From positions 1-37,515 of the forward strand of contig NZ_JAOWCB010000044.1 of NCBI RefSeq assembly GCF_026420845.1: a stretch of 37,515 nucleotides of DNA. The letters run 5' to 3'. Source of the stretch: Streptomyces sp. PR69. Its GTDB lineage: Bacteria; Actinomycetota; Actinomycetes; Streptomycetales; Streptomycetaceae. Numbering within the stretch: position 1 is the stretch's first letter; each line of letters begins with the position of its first letter. The translations under genes were made by a program, and so were the position numbers. Shown piece after piece: positions 14,805-22,595 of the stretch. Under the pieces are notes generated by a model, which saw only the letters and a list, made by a program, of their open reading frames with translations, did no database searches and had not been told where the DNA came from.

Positions 14805-15482
14805 GTGCCTTTCCTGTTGCTGATCGAGGACGACGACGCCATCCGCACGGCTCTTGAGCTCTCCCTGTCCCGTCAGGGCCACCGTGTGGCCACCGCGGCG
14901 ACGGGCGAGGAGGGCCTCAAGATGCTGCGCGAGCAGCGGCCGGATCTGATCGTGCTGGATGTGATGCTGCCCGGCATCGACGGCTTCGAGGTGTGCCGCC
15001 GCATCAGGCGCACCGACCAGCTTCCGATCATCCTGCTCACGGCGCGCAGCGATGACATCGACGTCGTCGTGGGCCTGGAGTCGGGCGCGGACGACTATGT
15101 CGTCAAACCGGTCCAGGGCCGGGTCCTCGACGCCCGTATCCGCGCCGTGCTGCGCCGCGGCGAGCGTGAGGCGACCGACTCGGCGACGTTCGGCTCCCTG
15201 GTGATCGACCGCTCCGCGATGACGGTCACCAAGAACGGCGAGGATCTCCAGCTCACCCCGACCGAGCTGCGGCTGCTGCTGGAGCTGAGCCGCAGGCCCG
15301 GTCAGGCGCTCTCCCGCCAGCAGCTGCTGCGCCTGGTCTGGGAGCACGACTACCTGGGCGACTCCCGTCTGGTGGACGCCTGTGTGCAGCGGCTGCGCGC
15401 GAAGGTGGAGGACGTGCCGTCCTCGCCGACCCTGATCCGCACGGTGCGGGGTGTGGGTTACCGCCTGGACGCGCCCTCATGA
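14805..15482 (+). CDS. afsQ1: Response regulator AfsQ1
   Basis: An OmpR/PhoB-type response regulator of 225 aa. The receiver has the acidic pair at D9/D10, phospho-acceptor Asp52 in IVLDVMLPGIDG, Thr in LLTAR and Lys in VVKP. The C-terminal winged helix includes LTPTELRLLLELSRRPGQALSR and VDACVQRLRAKVED, ending TVRGVGYRL. AfsQ1 in S. coelicolor activates antibiotic biosynthesis and affects nitrogen and carbon metabolism (established). The start is GTG 14805; upstream codons are the intergenic region with the AfsQ1 site and -10 box. It is followed after 85 bp by the kinase gene afsQ2. Confidence 0.95.
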   Translation: MPFLLLIEDDDAIRTALELSLSRQGHRVATAATGEEGLKMLREQRPDLIVLDVMLPGIDGFEVCRRIRRTDQLPIILLTARSDDIDVVVGLESGADDYVVKPVQGRVLDARIRAVLRRGEREATDSATFGSLVIDRSAMTVTKNGEDLQLTPTELRLLLELSRRPGQALSRQQLLRLVWEHDYLGDSRLVDACVQRLRAKVEDVPSSPTLIRTVRGVGYRLDAPS

Positions 15483-15501
15483 TCCCCGTGGTCCCCGCGA
15501 T

Positions 15502-15531
15502 CCCTGTGACACCCCTCCCTGTGACACCCCT
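15502..15531. repeat. 15-bp perfect tandem duplication between afsQ1 and afsQ2
   Basis: CCCTGTGACACCCCT occurs twice back to back (15502-15516 and 15517-15531). Each unit contains GTGAC, a GTnAC half-site, but the half-sites are 10 bp apart rather than 6. Confidence 0.8.
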
Positions 15532-15567
15532 GTGCCGCGCGAGCGGAGAGAAGAACGGAAGGGCACA

Positions 15568-17187
15568 TTGAGCAGCGCCGCAAAGCGCGCGATACTTTCC
15601 GGCCTTCGCCTCACCAGTCTTCGCGTACGTCTCGTCGTCGTCTTCGCCCTGGTCGCGCTGACCGCCGCCGTCTCCGCCTCCGGCATCGCCTACTGGCTCA
15701 ACCGCGAGGCCGTGCTCACCCGCACCCAGGACGCGGCGCTCGACGACTTCCGCCAGGACATGCAGAACCGGGCCGCCGCGCTGCCGCCGCGCCCCACCCA
15801 GTACGAGCTGGAGAAGACCGCCCAGCAGATGGCGGGCGGCGGCGACGGCTACAACGTGCTGCTGATCGGGGAGCGCGCCGCGGGCAAGCCGATCGTCGGG
15901 GCCTCGAACCGGGACGCGTTCACGCTCGACGATGTGCCGCCGCGGCTGCGGGAGGCGGTGGACAAGCGGCAGGATCTGAGCGCGGGCAACTCGGCCCCGT
16001 ACCACCTGTACTGGCTGCGCACCGAGCGCGGCGGCGAGCCGTATCTGGTGGGCGGCACCAGGATCATCGGCGGCGGGCCGACCGGCTATGTGTTCAAGTC
16101 GCTGGAGCAGGAGCGGCAGGACCTCAATTCGCTGGCCTGGTCGCTGGGGATCGCGACCCTGCTGGCGCTGGTCGGCTCCGCGCTGCTCGCGCAGGCCGCG
16201 GCGACGACGGTGCTCAAGCCGGTGCACCGGCTCGGCGAGGCGGCCCGGCGGCTTGGCGAGGGCAAGCTCGACACCCGGCTGCGGGTCTCCGGCACGGATG
16301 AGCTGGCCGAGCTGGCGCGGACGTTCAACAAGACCGCGGAGTCGCTGGAGAAGAAGGTCGCGGACATGAGCGCGCGGGAGGAGTCCAGCCGCCGGTTCGT
16401 CGCCGATATGTCGCATGAGCTGCGTACGCCGATGACCGCGCTGACCGCCGTGACGGAGGTGCTGGAGGACGAGGCCGACGGTCTCGATCCGATGATCGCT
16501 CCGGCCGTGCAGCTCGTGGTCAGCGAGACCCGGCGGCTCGGCGATCTGGTGGAGAACCTGATGGAGGTCACCCGCTTTGACGCGGGCACCGCCAGGCTCG
16601 TACTGGACGATGTGGACGTCGCCGACCAGGTCACCGCGTGCATCGACGCTCGGGCCTGGCTGGACGCGGTGGAGCTGGACGCGGAGCGCGGGATCATGGC
16701 GCGGCTCGATCCGCGGCGGCTCGACGTCATCCTGGCGAATCTGATCGGCAACGCCCTCAAGCACGGCGGCTCGCCGGTACGGGTGTCGGTGCGGCCGCTC
16801 GACGGGGAGGGAGCGCCGCATGGGTCGGACGAGCTGCTGATCGAGGTGCGCGACCACGGGCCCGGCATTCCCGAGGAGGTGCTGCCGCATGTCTTCGACC
16901 GCTTCTACAAGGCGAGCGCGTCGCGCCCCCGCTCGGACGGCAGCGGTCTCGGTCTTTCCATCGCGATGGAGAACGCCCATATCCACGGCGGCGACATCAC
17001 CGCGTCGAACTCGCCGGACGGAGACGGTGCGATCTTCGCGCTGCGGCTGCCGCGCGACGCCTCGACGCTCAGCGGGGCGTCCGACGGCGGCGACGAGCGG
17101 CGCGAAGACGGCGGGGACGGGCCGGGCGGCCGGGACGGCCGGCGCGCAGGCCATCACGAAGGCGACGAGGGGGTGGATGGACAGTGA
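15568..17187 (+). CDS. afsQ2: Sensor histidine kinase AfsQ2
   Basis: A membrane sensor kinase of 539 aa, partner of AfsQ1. TM1 is about residues 20-42, an extracytoplasmic sensor loop is 43-188, TM2 is about 189-212, HAMP is 213-265, and the phospho-acceptor is His283 in FVADMSHELRTPMTAL. The ATPase follows with N box LANLIGNALKHGG, DHGPGIP, FDRFYKA and GSGLGLSIA. The C-terminal ~45 residues are Gly/Asp/Arg-rich and probably disordered. The start is TTG 15568, with GGAAGG 4 nt upstream; an in-frame GTG at 15451 would overlap afsQ1 and run through the tandem repeat. It overlaps the lipoprotein gene by 4 bp (GTGA). Confidence 0.93.
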   Translation: MSSAAKRAILSGLRLTSLRVRLVVVFALVALTAAVSASGIAYWLNREAVLTRTQDAALDDFRQDMQNRAAALPPRPTQYELEKTAQQMAGGGDGYNVLLIGERAAGKPIVGASNRDAFTLDDVPPRLREAVDKRQDLSAGNSAPYHLYWLRTERGGEPYLVGGTRIIGGGPTGYVFKSLEQERQDLNSLAWSLGIATLLALVGSALLAQAAATTVLKPVHRLGEAARRLGEGKLDTRLRVSGTDELAELARTFNKTAESLEKKVADMSAREESSRRFVADMSHELRTPMTALTAVTEVLEDEADGLDPMIAPAVQLVVSETRRLGDLVENLMEVTRFDAGTARLVLDDVDVADQVTACIDARAWLDAVELDAERGIMARLDPRRLDVILANLIGNALKHGGSPVRVSVRPLDGEGAPHGSDELLIEVRDHGPGIPEEVLPHVFDRFYKASASRPRSDGSGLGLSIAMENAHIHGGDITASNSPDGDGAIFALRLPRDASTLSGASDGGDERREDGGDGPGGRDGRRAGHHEGDEGVDGQ

Positions 17188-17918
17188 CGACGCGACTGCC
17201 GAAGATCCCGCGGATATCGACGGAGATCCCGCAGACGCCGCAGACGCCGTCCCGGGCGCCGAGGGGCTTCGGCCGCCGGGCCGCCGCCCTGCTGATGGGC
17301 GCCGCCGTGCTGAGCGGCTGCGGCATCAGGACGACCCAGGTGCCGGTCGACGCGGGGGCGGCCCCGTCACGGGTGTCATGCGAGGTGTCCGACGAGGACG
17401 CCGCGCCCGAGACACGCACCGACGGCCTGTCGGTGCGTGTCTATCTGATGTGCGCCTCGCAGCTGGAGCAGGTGGACCGCGTCGCGCAGATCCCGGAGGA
17501 GAAGGCGGCCGTCAGCACGCTGCTGATCGCCAGGGCGCTGCTGGACGAGCTGGCCGAACAGCCCTCGCAGGCGGAGCAGGAGGCCGGGTTCGCCACCCAT
17601 GTGAGCGAACCGATCGGGCTGAACGGGCCGCGCGCGGGCGATCCCGCGGGCACGCTGCGGCTCACCCGGCAGCCGGAGGACCTCCCGGCAGGCGCGCTCG
17701 CCCAGATCGTGTGCACCTTCGCGGAGAACGGCGTCGCCGTGGCGGAGGACTCCGTGGTGCTGGGCGGGCCCGGGGAGTACGAGCCGCGGGGCTACCGATG
17801 CGACGCACGGGCCAAGGAGCGGCCCGAGGGACCGGTGCCGACGCTCTCCGCGCTGCCCCCGGCCGCCGGCTCCCCCGCCTCCCCTTCCGGCTCCCCCTCC
17901 GCTTCGGCCACGCCCTGA
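17184..17918 (+). CDS. Secreted lipoprotein of the afsQ operon
   Basis: A 244-aa lipoprotein. An unusually long basic N-region (RAPRGFGRRAAALLMG) precedes the lipobox LSGC (Cys near residue 47). The mature domain (VSCEVSDEDAAPETRTDGLSVRVYLMC ... LARALLDELAEQPSQAEQEAGFATHV) resembles the GerMN-like actinobacterial lipoproteins often next to sensor kinases. Four further Cys residues may form disulfides. The last ~30 residues are Pro/Ser/Ala. It begins with GTG overlapping the afsQ2 stop, so it is translationally coupled and probably senses or supports AfsQ2 signalling (inference). S. coelicolor has the same arrangement (SCO4905). Confidence 0.85.
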   Translation: MTTRLPKIPRISTEIPQTPQTPSRAPRGFGRRAAALLMGAAVLSGCGIRTTQVPVDAGAAPSRVSCEVSDEDAAPETRTDGLSVRVYLMCASQLEQVDRVAQIPEEKAAVSTLLIARALLDELAEQPSQAEQEAGFATHVSEPIGLNGPRAGDPAGTLRLTRQPEDLPAGALAQIVCTFAENGVAVAEDSVVLGGPGEYEPRGYRCDARAKERPEGPVPTLSALPPAAGSPASPSGSPSASATP

Positions 17919-17971
17919 CCGGTTCGCCCGGATGCGGAACCGATTCACGCACGGCAGGCGTCTAGGGGGGC

Positions 17972-18553
17972 GTGCAGCGTCAAGGTAAGGGCGGCAGCGC
18001 CGCCATCCGCTTCCGCGCGGCGGGGGGCGTCCTCCTCTTCGCACATCTGCTGCTCGTCGCGTGGCTCACGCTGCGCCCGCGCGACGTGCTGTGGGTGACG
18101 GCCGCGAATTTCGAACCGCTGGCCGGGATCAGAGCGGATCTGGCGCTCGGCCCCGTGGAGGCGGCCCGCCGGCTGGGCGAAGGGCTGATGCTGCTGGCCC
18201 CGCTGGGGGTGCTGCTGCCGATGGCGGGCGGCCGGCTCGACGTCTCCCCGTGGGGGTCGCTGGCCCGTACCGTGACCGCCGGGGCGCTGCTGTCCCTGGG
18301 GATCGAGCTGCTGCAGACCGGTGTGCCCGGGCAGGTCGTCGATGTGGACTCGCTGCTGCTGAACACGCTCGGGGTGGCGCTCGCCCATCTGCTCGTGGTG
18401 CCCGCGGGGCGGGCCAGGCTGCGCCGCAGGCAGCCGGGGACGGCGGGGAGCGCGGGCTCCGGGCGGGATGGGGCGCGCCCCGGGACCGTACTGCGGGAGG
18501 AGTCGCCTCAGGGACCGACCCCGACGATTACCAGGGTCGGGATCGCCCCGTAG
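17972..18553 (+). CDS. VanZ-family membrane protein
   Basis: A 193-aa integral membrane protein with VanZ-like features: TM helices around residues 17-38, 66-88 and 95-114, the conserved NFEPLAGIR-type loop (residues ~46-54) and the LSLGIELLQTGVPGQVVDVDSLLLNTLGVALAH signature. VanZ proteins contribute to low-level glycopeptide resistance in some hosts, but most members have no known role. The C-terminal ~45 residues are polar and probably cytoplasmic. The start is GTG 17972; no clear Shine-Dalgarno exists (GGGGGG immediately before). It follows the afsQ lipoprotein by 53 bp and may be co-transcribed. Confidence 0.8.
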   Translation: MQRQGKGGSAAIRFRAAGGVLLFAHLLLVAWLTLRPRDVLWVTAANFEPLAGIRADLALGPVEAARRLGEGLMLLAPLGVLLPMAGGRLDVSPWGSLARTVTAGALLSLGIELLQTGVPGQVVDVDSLLLNTLGVALAHLLVVPAGRARLRRRQPGTAGSAGSGRDGARPGTVLREESPQGPTPTITRVGIAP

Positions 18554-18693
18554 AGGGACGCTCTGCACCACTCGTCCGGCCATCATGGAGTCATCGGGAG
18601 CACACGGAGTGACTCCCCTCCGAAGGCTTACGAAGGCTGAGAAGACTTACGGAGACTGACCGAGACATATGAGGATTCGCGAAGGAGCCCACC

Positions 18694-18897
18694 ATGGCCG
18701 CACTTGTCCGCCCCACTGAAGGACGCATGATCGGCGGAGTGTGCGCAGCGCTGGCCCGGCGCTTCGGCACCTCAGCGGCGACGATGCGCGTCATCTTCCT
18801 GGTCTCGTGCCTGCTGCCGGGTCCGCAGTTCCTGCTGTATCTGGCGCTGTGGGTGCTGCTGCCGTCGGAGAAGAAGGCGGCGAGCACGGCCTGGTGA
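18694..18897 (+). CDS. PspC-domain small membrane protein
   Basis: A 67-aa protein that is almost entirely a PspC domain: RPTEGRMIGGVCAALARRFG, then VRVIF-like TMRVIFLVSCLLPGPQ and a membrane helix FLLYLALWVLLPSE. PspC proteins act in envelope-stress responses in other bacteria; its role here is unknown. The start is ATG 18694, with GAAGGAG 6 nt upstream. It is a single gene with its own terminator. Confidence 0.88.
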   Translation: MAALVRPTEGRMIGGVCAALARRFGTSAATMRVIFLVSCLLPGPQFLLYLALWVLLPSEKKAASTAW

Positions 18898-18906
18898 CGC
18901 GTATGC

Positions 18907-18938
18907 GGGGTGCCTCTCCGGGTCCGGAGGGGCACCCC
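18907..18938. terminator. Terminator after the PspC gene
   Basis: GGGGTGCCTCTCCGG (18907-18921) pairs with CCGGAGGGGCACCCC (18924-18938) with one G-T pair and a 2-nt gap. A 15-bp stem in the convergent space between the PspC gene and the secreted protein gene. Confidence 0.8.
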
Positions 18939-18980
18939 ACTTGTTGTGCCGGCCATCGCGTCGTACGCGGCGCCGAGCGG

Positions 18981-19376
18981 TCAGCCGATCGGCGACGCCG
19001 GCAGTCCGCCGAGAAGCGGAAGGCCGCCGGTGCCCTGGGAGACGGGGCCGAGGAGGCTGGAGACCGGGTCGTCGGCCTGCTCGGTCGGCAGGGTCTTGGT
19101 CGCCACGCCTTCGGTGGTGGCCGGCAGGTTCACCGCGCTGTTCGCCAGTGCCTGCTGGCTGCCCGCGAGGGAATCGTTCACGCCCGCCGGGAGCTTCGAG
19201 GCGACCTCCTTGACCGGAGCGACCTCCCCAACCGGCAGGATCTTGGTGACGGTGTTCAGCGAGGTGGCGGAGTCCGGAAGCGCGGCGGGCGCGGCTGCGG
19301 CGGTGCCAGCGGCGGCAGCGGCGAAGGCGGCGCCGAGAGCGGCGACGCCGAGAGTCTTGGCTGCAGACTGCTTCAT
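18981..19376 (-). CDS. Small secreted Ala/Pro-rich protein (paralogue)
   Basis: A 131-aa exported protein of unknown function. Residues 1-29 are a signal peptide (MKQSAAKTLGVAALGAAF..., cleavage near AAAAP). The mature part has short Leu/Pro motifs (TKILPVGEVAPVKEVASKLP) and ends GTGGLPLLGGLPASPIG, like the end of the 117-aa protein at 12294-12647. The start is ATG 19376, with AAGGACTC upstream. It is the gene downstream of add on the same strand, 127 bp away, but is probably separately transcribed. Confidence 0.75.
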   Translation of the reverse strand: MKQSAAKTLGVAALGAAFAAAAAGTAAAAPAALPDSATSLNTVTKILPVGEVAPVKEVASKLPAGVNDSLAGSQQALANSAVNLPATTEGVATKTLPTEQADDPVSSLLGPVSQGTGGLPLLGGLPASPIG

Positions 19377-19503
19377 CAGGGGTGAGTCCTTGGGGACGGG
19401 GATGTGAGCGACTCCGCAAGCTATCCATGATCCGGCACAAGCCGCAAACATCGCGAAACGACCGGAATTGACCCTTCCGGCCGCTTCGCGGTATACGCTC
19501 CGC

Positions 19504-20658
19504 TCAGCCTCCTTGGGCCGAGGAATCGCTGGTCGCAGCGGTCTGCCGGAACAGCCACTCGGACTTCAGCTCGGCATAGCCGGGCTTGATCACGTCATTG
19601 ATCATCGCCAGTCGTTCATCGAAAGGGATGAATGCGGACTTCATCGCATTGACGGTGAACCACTGCATGTCGTCGAGCGTGTAACCGAATGTCTCGGTCA
19701 GCAGCTCGAACTCGCGGCTCATGCTCGTACCGCTCATCAGCCGGTTGTCCGTGTTCACCGTGGCCCGGAAGTGGAGCCTGCGCAGCAGGCCGATCGGGTG
19801 CTCGGCATAGGAGGCGGCCGCGCCCGTCTGCAGATTGGACGTCGGGCACAGCTCCAGCGGAATGCGCTTGTCCCGTACGTACGCGGCCAGCCGGCCGAGC
19901 TTCACACCGCCGTCGTCGGCGACCTCGATGTCGTCGATGATGCGCACACCGTGGCCCAGGCGGTCGGCGCCGCACCACTGGAGCGCCTGCCAGATCGAGG
20001 GCAGCCCGAAGGCCTCCCCCGCGTGGATCGTGAAGTGGTTGTTCTCCCGCTTCAGATACTCGAAGGCGTCGAGGTGCCGGGTGGGGGGATAGCCCGCCTC
20101 CGCGCCGGCGATGTCAAAGCCGACGACCCCGGAGTCCCGGTAGCGGTTGGCCAGTTCGGCGATCTCCAGGGCGCGGGCGGCATGGCGCATCGCGGTGAGC
20201 AGTGCGCCCACCCGGATGCGGTGCCCGCTCTCCCGGGCCCGCCGCTCGCCCTCGCGGAAGCCGGCGTTGACCGCCTCGACGACCTCTTCGAGGCTGAGTC
20301 CCGACTCCAGGTGCTGCTCGGGGGCGTACCGGACCTCCGCGTAGACGACGCCGTCCTCGGCGAGGTCCACGGCGCACTCGGCGGCCACCCGGAACAGCGC
20401 GTCACGCGTCTGCATCACGGCGCAGGTGTGGGCGAACGTCTCCAGATAGCGCTCCAGTGAGCCGGAGTCGGCGGCCTCGCGGAACCAGATGCCCAGCTTG
20501 TCGGGCTCGGTCTCGGGGAGCAGGCCGTACCCGGCGTCCCGGGCGAGGTCGATGATCGTGCCGGGACGCAGCCCGCCGTCGAGGTGGTCGTGGAGCAGCA
20601 CCTTCGGGGCGCGGCGGATCTGGTCCGCGGTAGGCAGGTTGGGGGTCTGGCTCGTCAT
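19504..20658 (-). CDS. add: Adenosine deaminase
   Basis: Hydrolytically deaminates (deoxy)adenosine to (deoxy)inosine, feeding PNP. It is 384 aa, a TIM-barrel zinc enzyme. Zinc ligands His23 and His25 are in LLHDHLDGG, HAGE is at 212-215, His236 is in RLGHGVRI, and Asp304 is in VNTDNRLMS. The usual second Asp of the ADA TDD motif is Asn305, as in mycobacterial Add. CPTSNLQTG is also conserved. The start is ATG 20658, with TACAGT 6 nt upstream and no Shine-Dalgarno, so the mRNA is probably leaderless. The operator CTACGCGCGTAG lies in its promoter spacer. Confidence 0.95.
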   Translation of the reverse strand: MTSQTPNLPTADQIRRAPKVLLHDHLDGGLRPGTIIDLARDAGYGLLPETEPDKLGIWFREAADSGSLERYLETFAHTCAVMQTRDALFRVAAECAVDLAEDGVVYAEVRYAPEQHLESGLSLEEVVEAVNAGFREGERRARESGHRIRVGALLTAMRHAARALEIAELANRYRDSGVVGFDIAGAEAGYPPTRHLDAFEYLKRENNHFTIHAGEAFGLPSIWQALQWCGADRLGHGVRIIDDIEVADDGGVKLGRLAAYVRDKRIPLELCPTSNLQTGAAASYAEHPIGLLRRLHFRATVNTDNRLMSGTSMSREFELLTETFGYTLDDMQWFTVNAMKSAFIPFDERLAMINDVIKPGYAELKSEWLFRQTAATSDSSAQGG

Positions 20659-20664
20659 CTGCGC

Positions 20665-20686
20665 ACTGTAGCCCCTACGCGCGTAG
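20665..20686 (-). promoter_or_regulatory. Nucleoside-regulon operator and add -10 box
   Basis: Perfect palindrome CTACGCGCGTAG at 20675-20686, four bases from TACAGT (20670-20665), which is 6 nt before ATG 20658. The site is 88 bp from the divergent hydrolase-like gene and might also affect it. Confidence 0.8.
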
Positions 20687-20773
20687 AGAGCTCCCCCTTA
20701 CGACACCGGTCGATACGTAACAGTGACCGCGCGTACGGGTGGAGTACACATGGACTTCTGAGACTGTTCTGCC

Positions 20774-21649
20774 ATGGCACACCTCGCACTGCCCCGTTGG
20801 CGGGGACGGCGGACGGCTCCGGCGGCGCGGCCGCAGCGGCGTGACGAAGCGTCATCCACGGCCGTGGCCACGGCGGAGTCCGCCGACGCGGCCCCGCGGG
20901 CGCGGCTCAGCCGGGCGTCGGGCGCGGGCGGCGCGGGCGCGGCGAACGCCGCCGTCGGCGCGGCTGTGCTGCTGCTCCCGGACGGAGAGCCCGAATCCAC
21001 CCGCCGGCCCTCGGCCCTCGCCTACTCGGCCACCCAGCCGCTGGGGCGGGCGCTGGCCAGAGCCGGCCGTCAGGAGGGACTGGCCGTGCACACCGTCCAG
21101 TACCGCGTGCGCGGCTGGAACGGCGAGCGCGCGGACCTCGCGGCGGACGCCGCCTGGGCGGTGGAGGAGGTCGTACGCCGCTACGGCGATGTGCCGGTGT
21201 GCCTCGCCGGCCATGGCATGGGCGGCCGGGCCGCGCTCCGGGCGGCGGGGCATCCCGCGGTCACCTCGGTGCTGGCCCTCGCGCCATGGCTGCCGGACGA
21301 CGCGCTGGGGCTGGAGCCCCATGAGCCGGTGCGGCAGCTCACGGGGCGGCGGGTGATGATCGTGCACGGCACGACGGACGCATGGAGCGACCCGGAGATG
21401 TCGTACCGGCTGGCGGGGCGCGCGAAGAAGACGAACGGGGACACCTGCCGGTTCGAGGTGCACTCCGACGGGCATGCGCTGCGGCAGCACCATGACGAGG
21501 TCGTGGCCCTCTCCATGGACTTCGTCCTCGGCGCGCTGTGCGGCCGCGGCTTCTCCCGTCCCGTCGCCGACGCGTTTGCGGCGCCGCCGCCGCTGGGACT
21601 GCGCATGCCGCTGGCCGCGGGCTTCGCCCGCGCACTGCGCCACTCCTGA
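20774..21649 (+). CDS. Alpha/beta-hydrolase-like protein lacking the nucleophile
   Basis: A 291-aa cytoplasmic protein. Residues ~60-265 follow the alpha/beta-hydrolase order: strand AAVLLLPDGEP, helix, HTVQYRVRGWNGE, elbow LAGHGMGGRAALRA (145-158), VMIVHGTTDAWSDPE with a candidate acid Asp, and HSDGHALRQHHDEV with a candidate His. The elbow GxSxG is GHGMG, so Gly148 replaces the Ser/Cys/Asp nucleophile. It may be a pseudo-hydrolase. The N-terminal 55 residues are basic and Ala-rich. The start is ATG 20774, with GACTGT 6 nt upstream as a possible -10 of a leaderless transcript. It is divergent from add with the operator between. Confidence 0.78.
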   Translation: MAHLALPRWRGRRTAPAARPQRRDEASSTAVATAESADAAPRARLSRASGAGGAGAANAAVGAAVLLLPDGEPESTRRPSALAYSATQPLGRALARAGRQEGLAVHTVQYRVRGWNGERADLAADAAWAVEEVVRRYGDVPVCLAGHGMGGRAALRAAGHPAVTSVLALAPWLPDDALGLEPHEPVRQLTGRRVMIVHGTTDAWSDPEMSYRLAGRAKKTNGDTCRFEVHSDGHALRQHHDEVVALSMDFVLGALCGRGFSRPVADAFAAPPPLGLRMPLAAGFARALRHS

Positions 21650-22088
21650 CCCGGTGGCTCCGCCCCCGGCCCCACGCGCCTCAAGCGCCGGCGGGGCTGG
21701 GTTTCTGGCTCCCGCGCCTCAAACTCCCCCAGCTACCGCTGGGAGGTACCCCCACGAGGCTGGAATGTGCAGCCCCTTGCGCCTGAAGCGGCGGCGGGGC
21801 TGGGCCGGGCCCGCGTACGCCGCCTGGCCCCTGGCGCCAGGGGCATCCGGGGGCGCGGGGTGCGCGGCCCGCCCGCGGCGGCGTCCTTCGCGCCCGTGCC
21901 GGCGGATGGCCGGTGCGCGGTGTGGAGAGCTGCGCCGGCGCGATGGCCGGGATCCGAGAGGGCGGCGCTCGAAAGAGTGGTATTTGCACCAATTCGTCAC
22001 GGACTGCCGGGGGAAGGGAAGCCCTGCCTGCGACACCGCCCGGACTGACCGGGTGGTGTGTCCTGACGCACACAAAGGAGAACACACG
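21650..22088. other. Repeat-bearing gap before the His-rich peptide gene
   Basis: A 439-bp gap with no supported gene. It contains the CGCCTCAAGCGCCGGCGGGG-type repeat family near 21677, 21716 and 21780, and a small dyad TGGT-N6-ACCA at 21978-21991 in an A/T-richer patch about 100 bp upstream of the next gene; that patch is the likely promoter region. Confidence 0.55.
21677..21802. repeat. Three related GCCTcAA...GGGGCTGG repeats
   Basis: Three units share a head GCGCCT(C/G)AA and a tail G(A/G)GGCTGG or GGGGCTGG. The middle unit has the insert CCCAGC-TACC-GCTGGG hairpin and AGGTACCCCCACGAGGCTGG. Elements of this kind recur in many Streptomyces intergenic regions (from memory, not searched). 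Confidence 0.65.
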
Positions 22089-22298
22089 ATGAGGAAGGCC
22101 CTTGCCTGCGCGGCGCTCGTCGCGGCCGCCATGGCCGTCGGAGCCGCCCCCGCCGCGGCTGCGGACGGCGGCCACCACGGTGGCATGTTCCACGAAGCCC
22201 ACCACAGCGCCATGAAGATCGTCGTCATGGACTCCCCGGGCGGTTCCCTCGTCATGGGTGCCGCAAAGGAAGGCTCGGCCAAGGGCGGAACCTGGTAG
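22089..22298 (+). CDS. Small secreted His-rich protein
   Basis: A 69-aa exported peptide of unknown function. Residues 1-25 are a signal peptide (MRKALACAALVAAAMAVGAA..., cleavage near AAA/DGG). The mature peptide is about 44 residues, begins DGGHHGGMFHEAHHSAMK with five His in 15 residues, and continues IVVMDSPGGSLVMGAA. His clusters suggest metal binding, but no known family is recognised. The start is ATG 22089, with the strong AAAGGAGAA 8 nt upstream. It is a monocistronic gene by its spacing. Confidence 0.75.
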   Translation: MRKALACAALVAAAMAVGAAPAAAADGGHHGGMFHEAHHSAMKIVVMDSPGGSLVMGAAKEGSAKGGTW

Positions 22299-22595
22299 GA
22301 CCCGCCGCAGGAGGGATCACCGTCAGGGGTGCGGGGGTGCTCCCTGCCCCTGACGGCCCGCCGCAGACATTCCCGTCGCGTACCCGCTGCCCGGGCGGTC
22401 CCGGACTGTTGTCTGTGCTTGTGCCCAGCGAGTACCGTCGGTGCCACCGGCATGCCACGGTGAGCGACATCACGCCACGCCGCGTGGCGGACGGCCACAC
22501 CGGTGAGGACGCCCAGGCCGAGGGGGCCCGTCCCGGTCTCTCCCCGCATGGATCTCGTCTGGCACATCCGCTCATGTGCAGGACAGGTGGTCACC

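Noticed and set aside
21978..21991. TGGT-N6-ACCA as a GntR-type operator
   Set aside because: Short arms, single occurrence and no matching regulator nearby; noted only as part of the gap.
22299..22595. Riboswitch or small RNA before the PucR gene
   Set aside because: Looked for conserved cores and long stems before the PucR start and found none.
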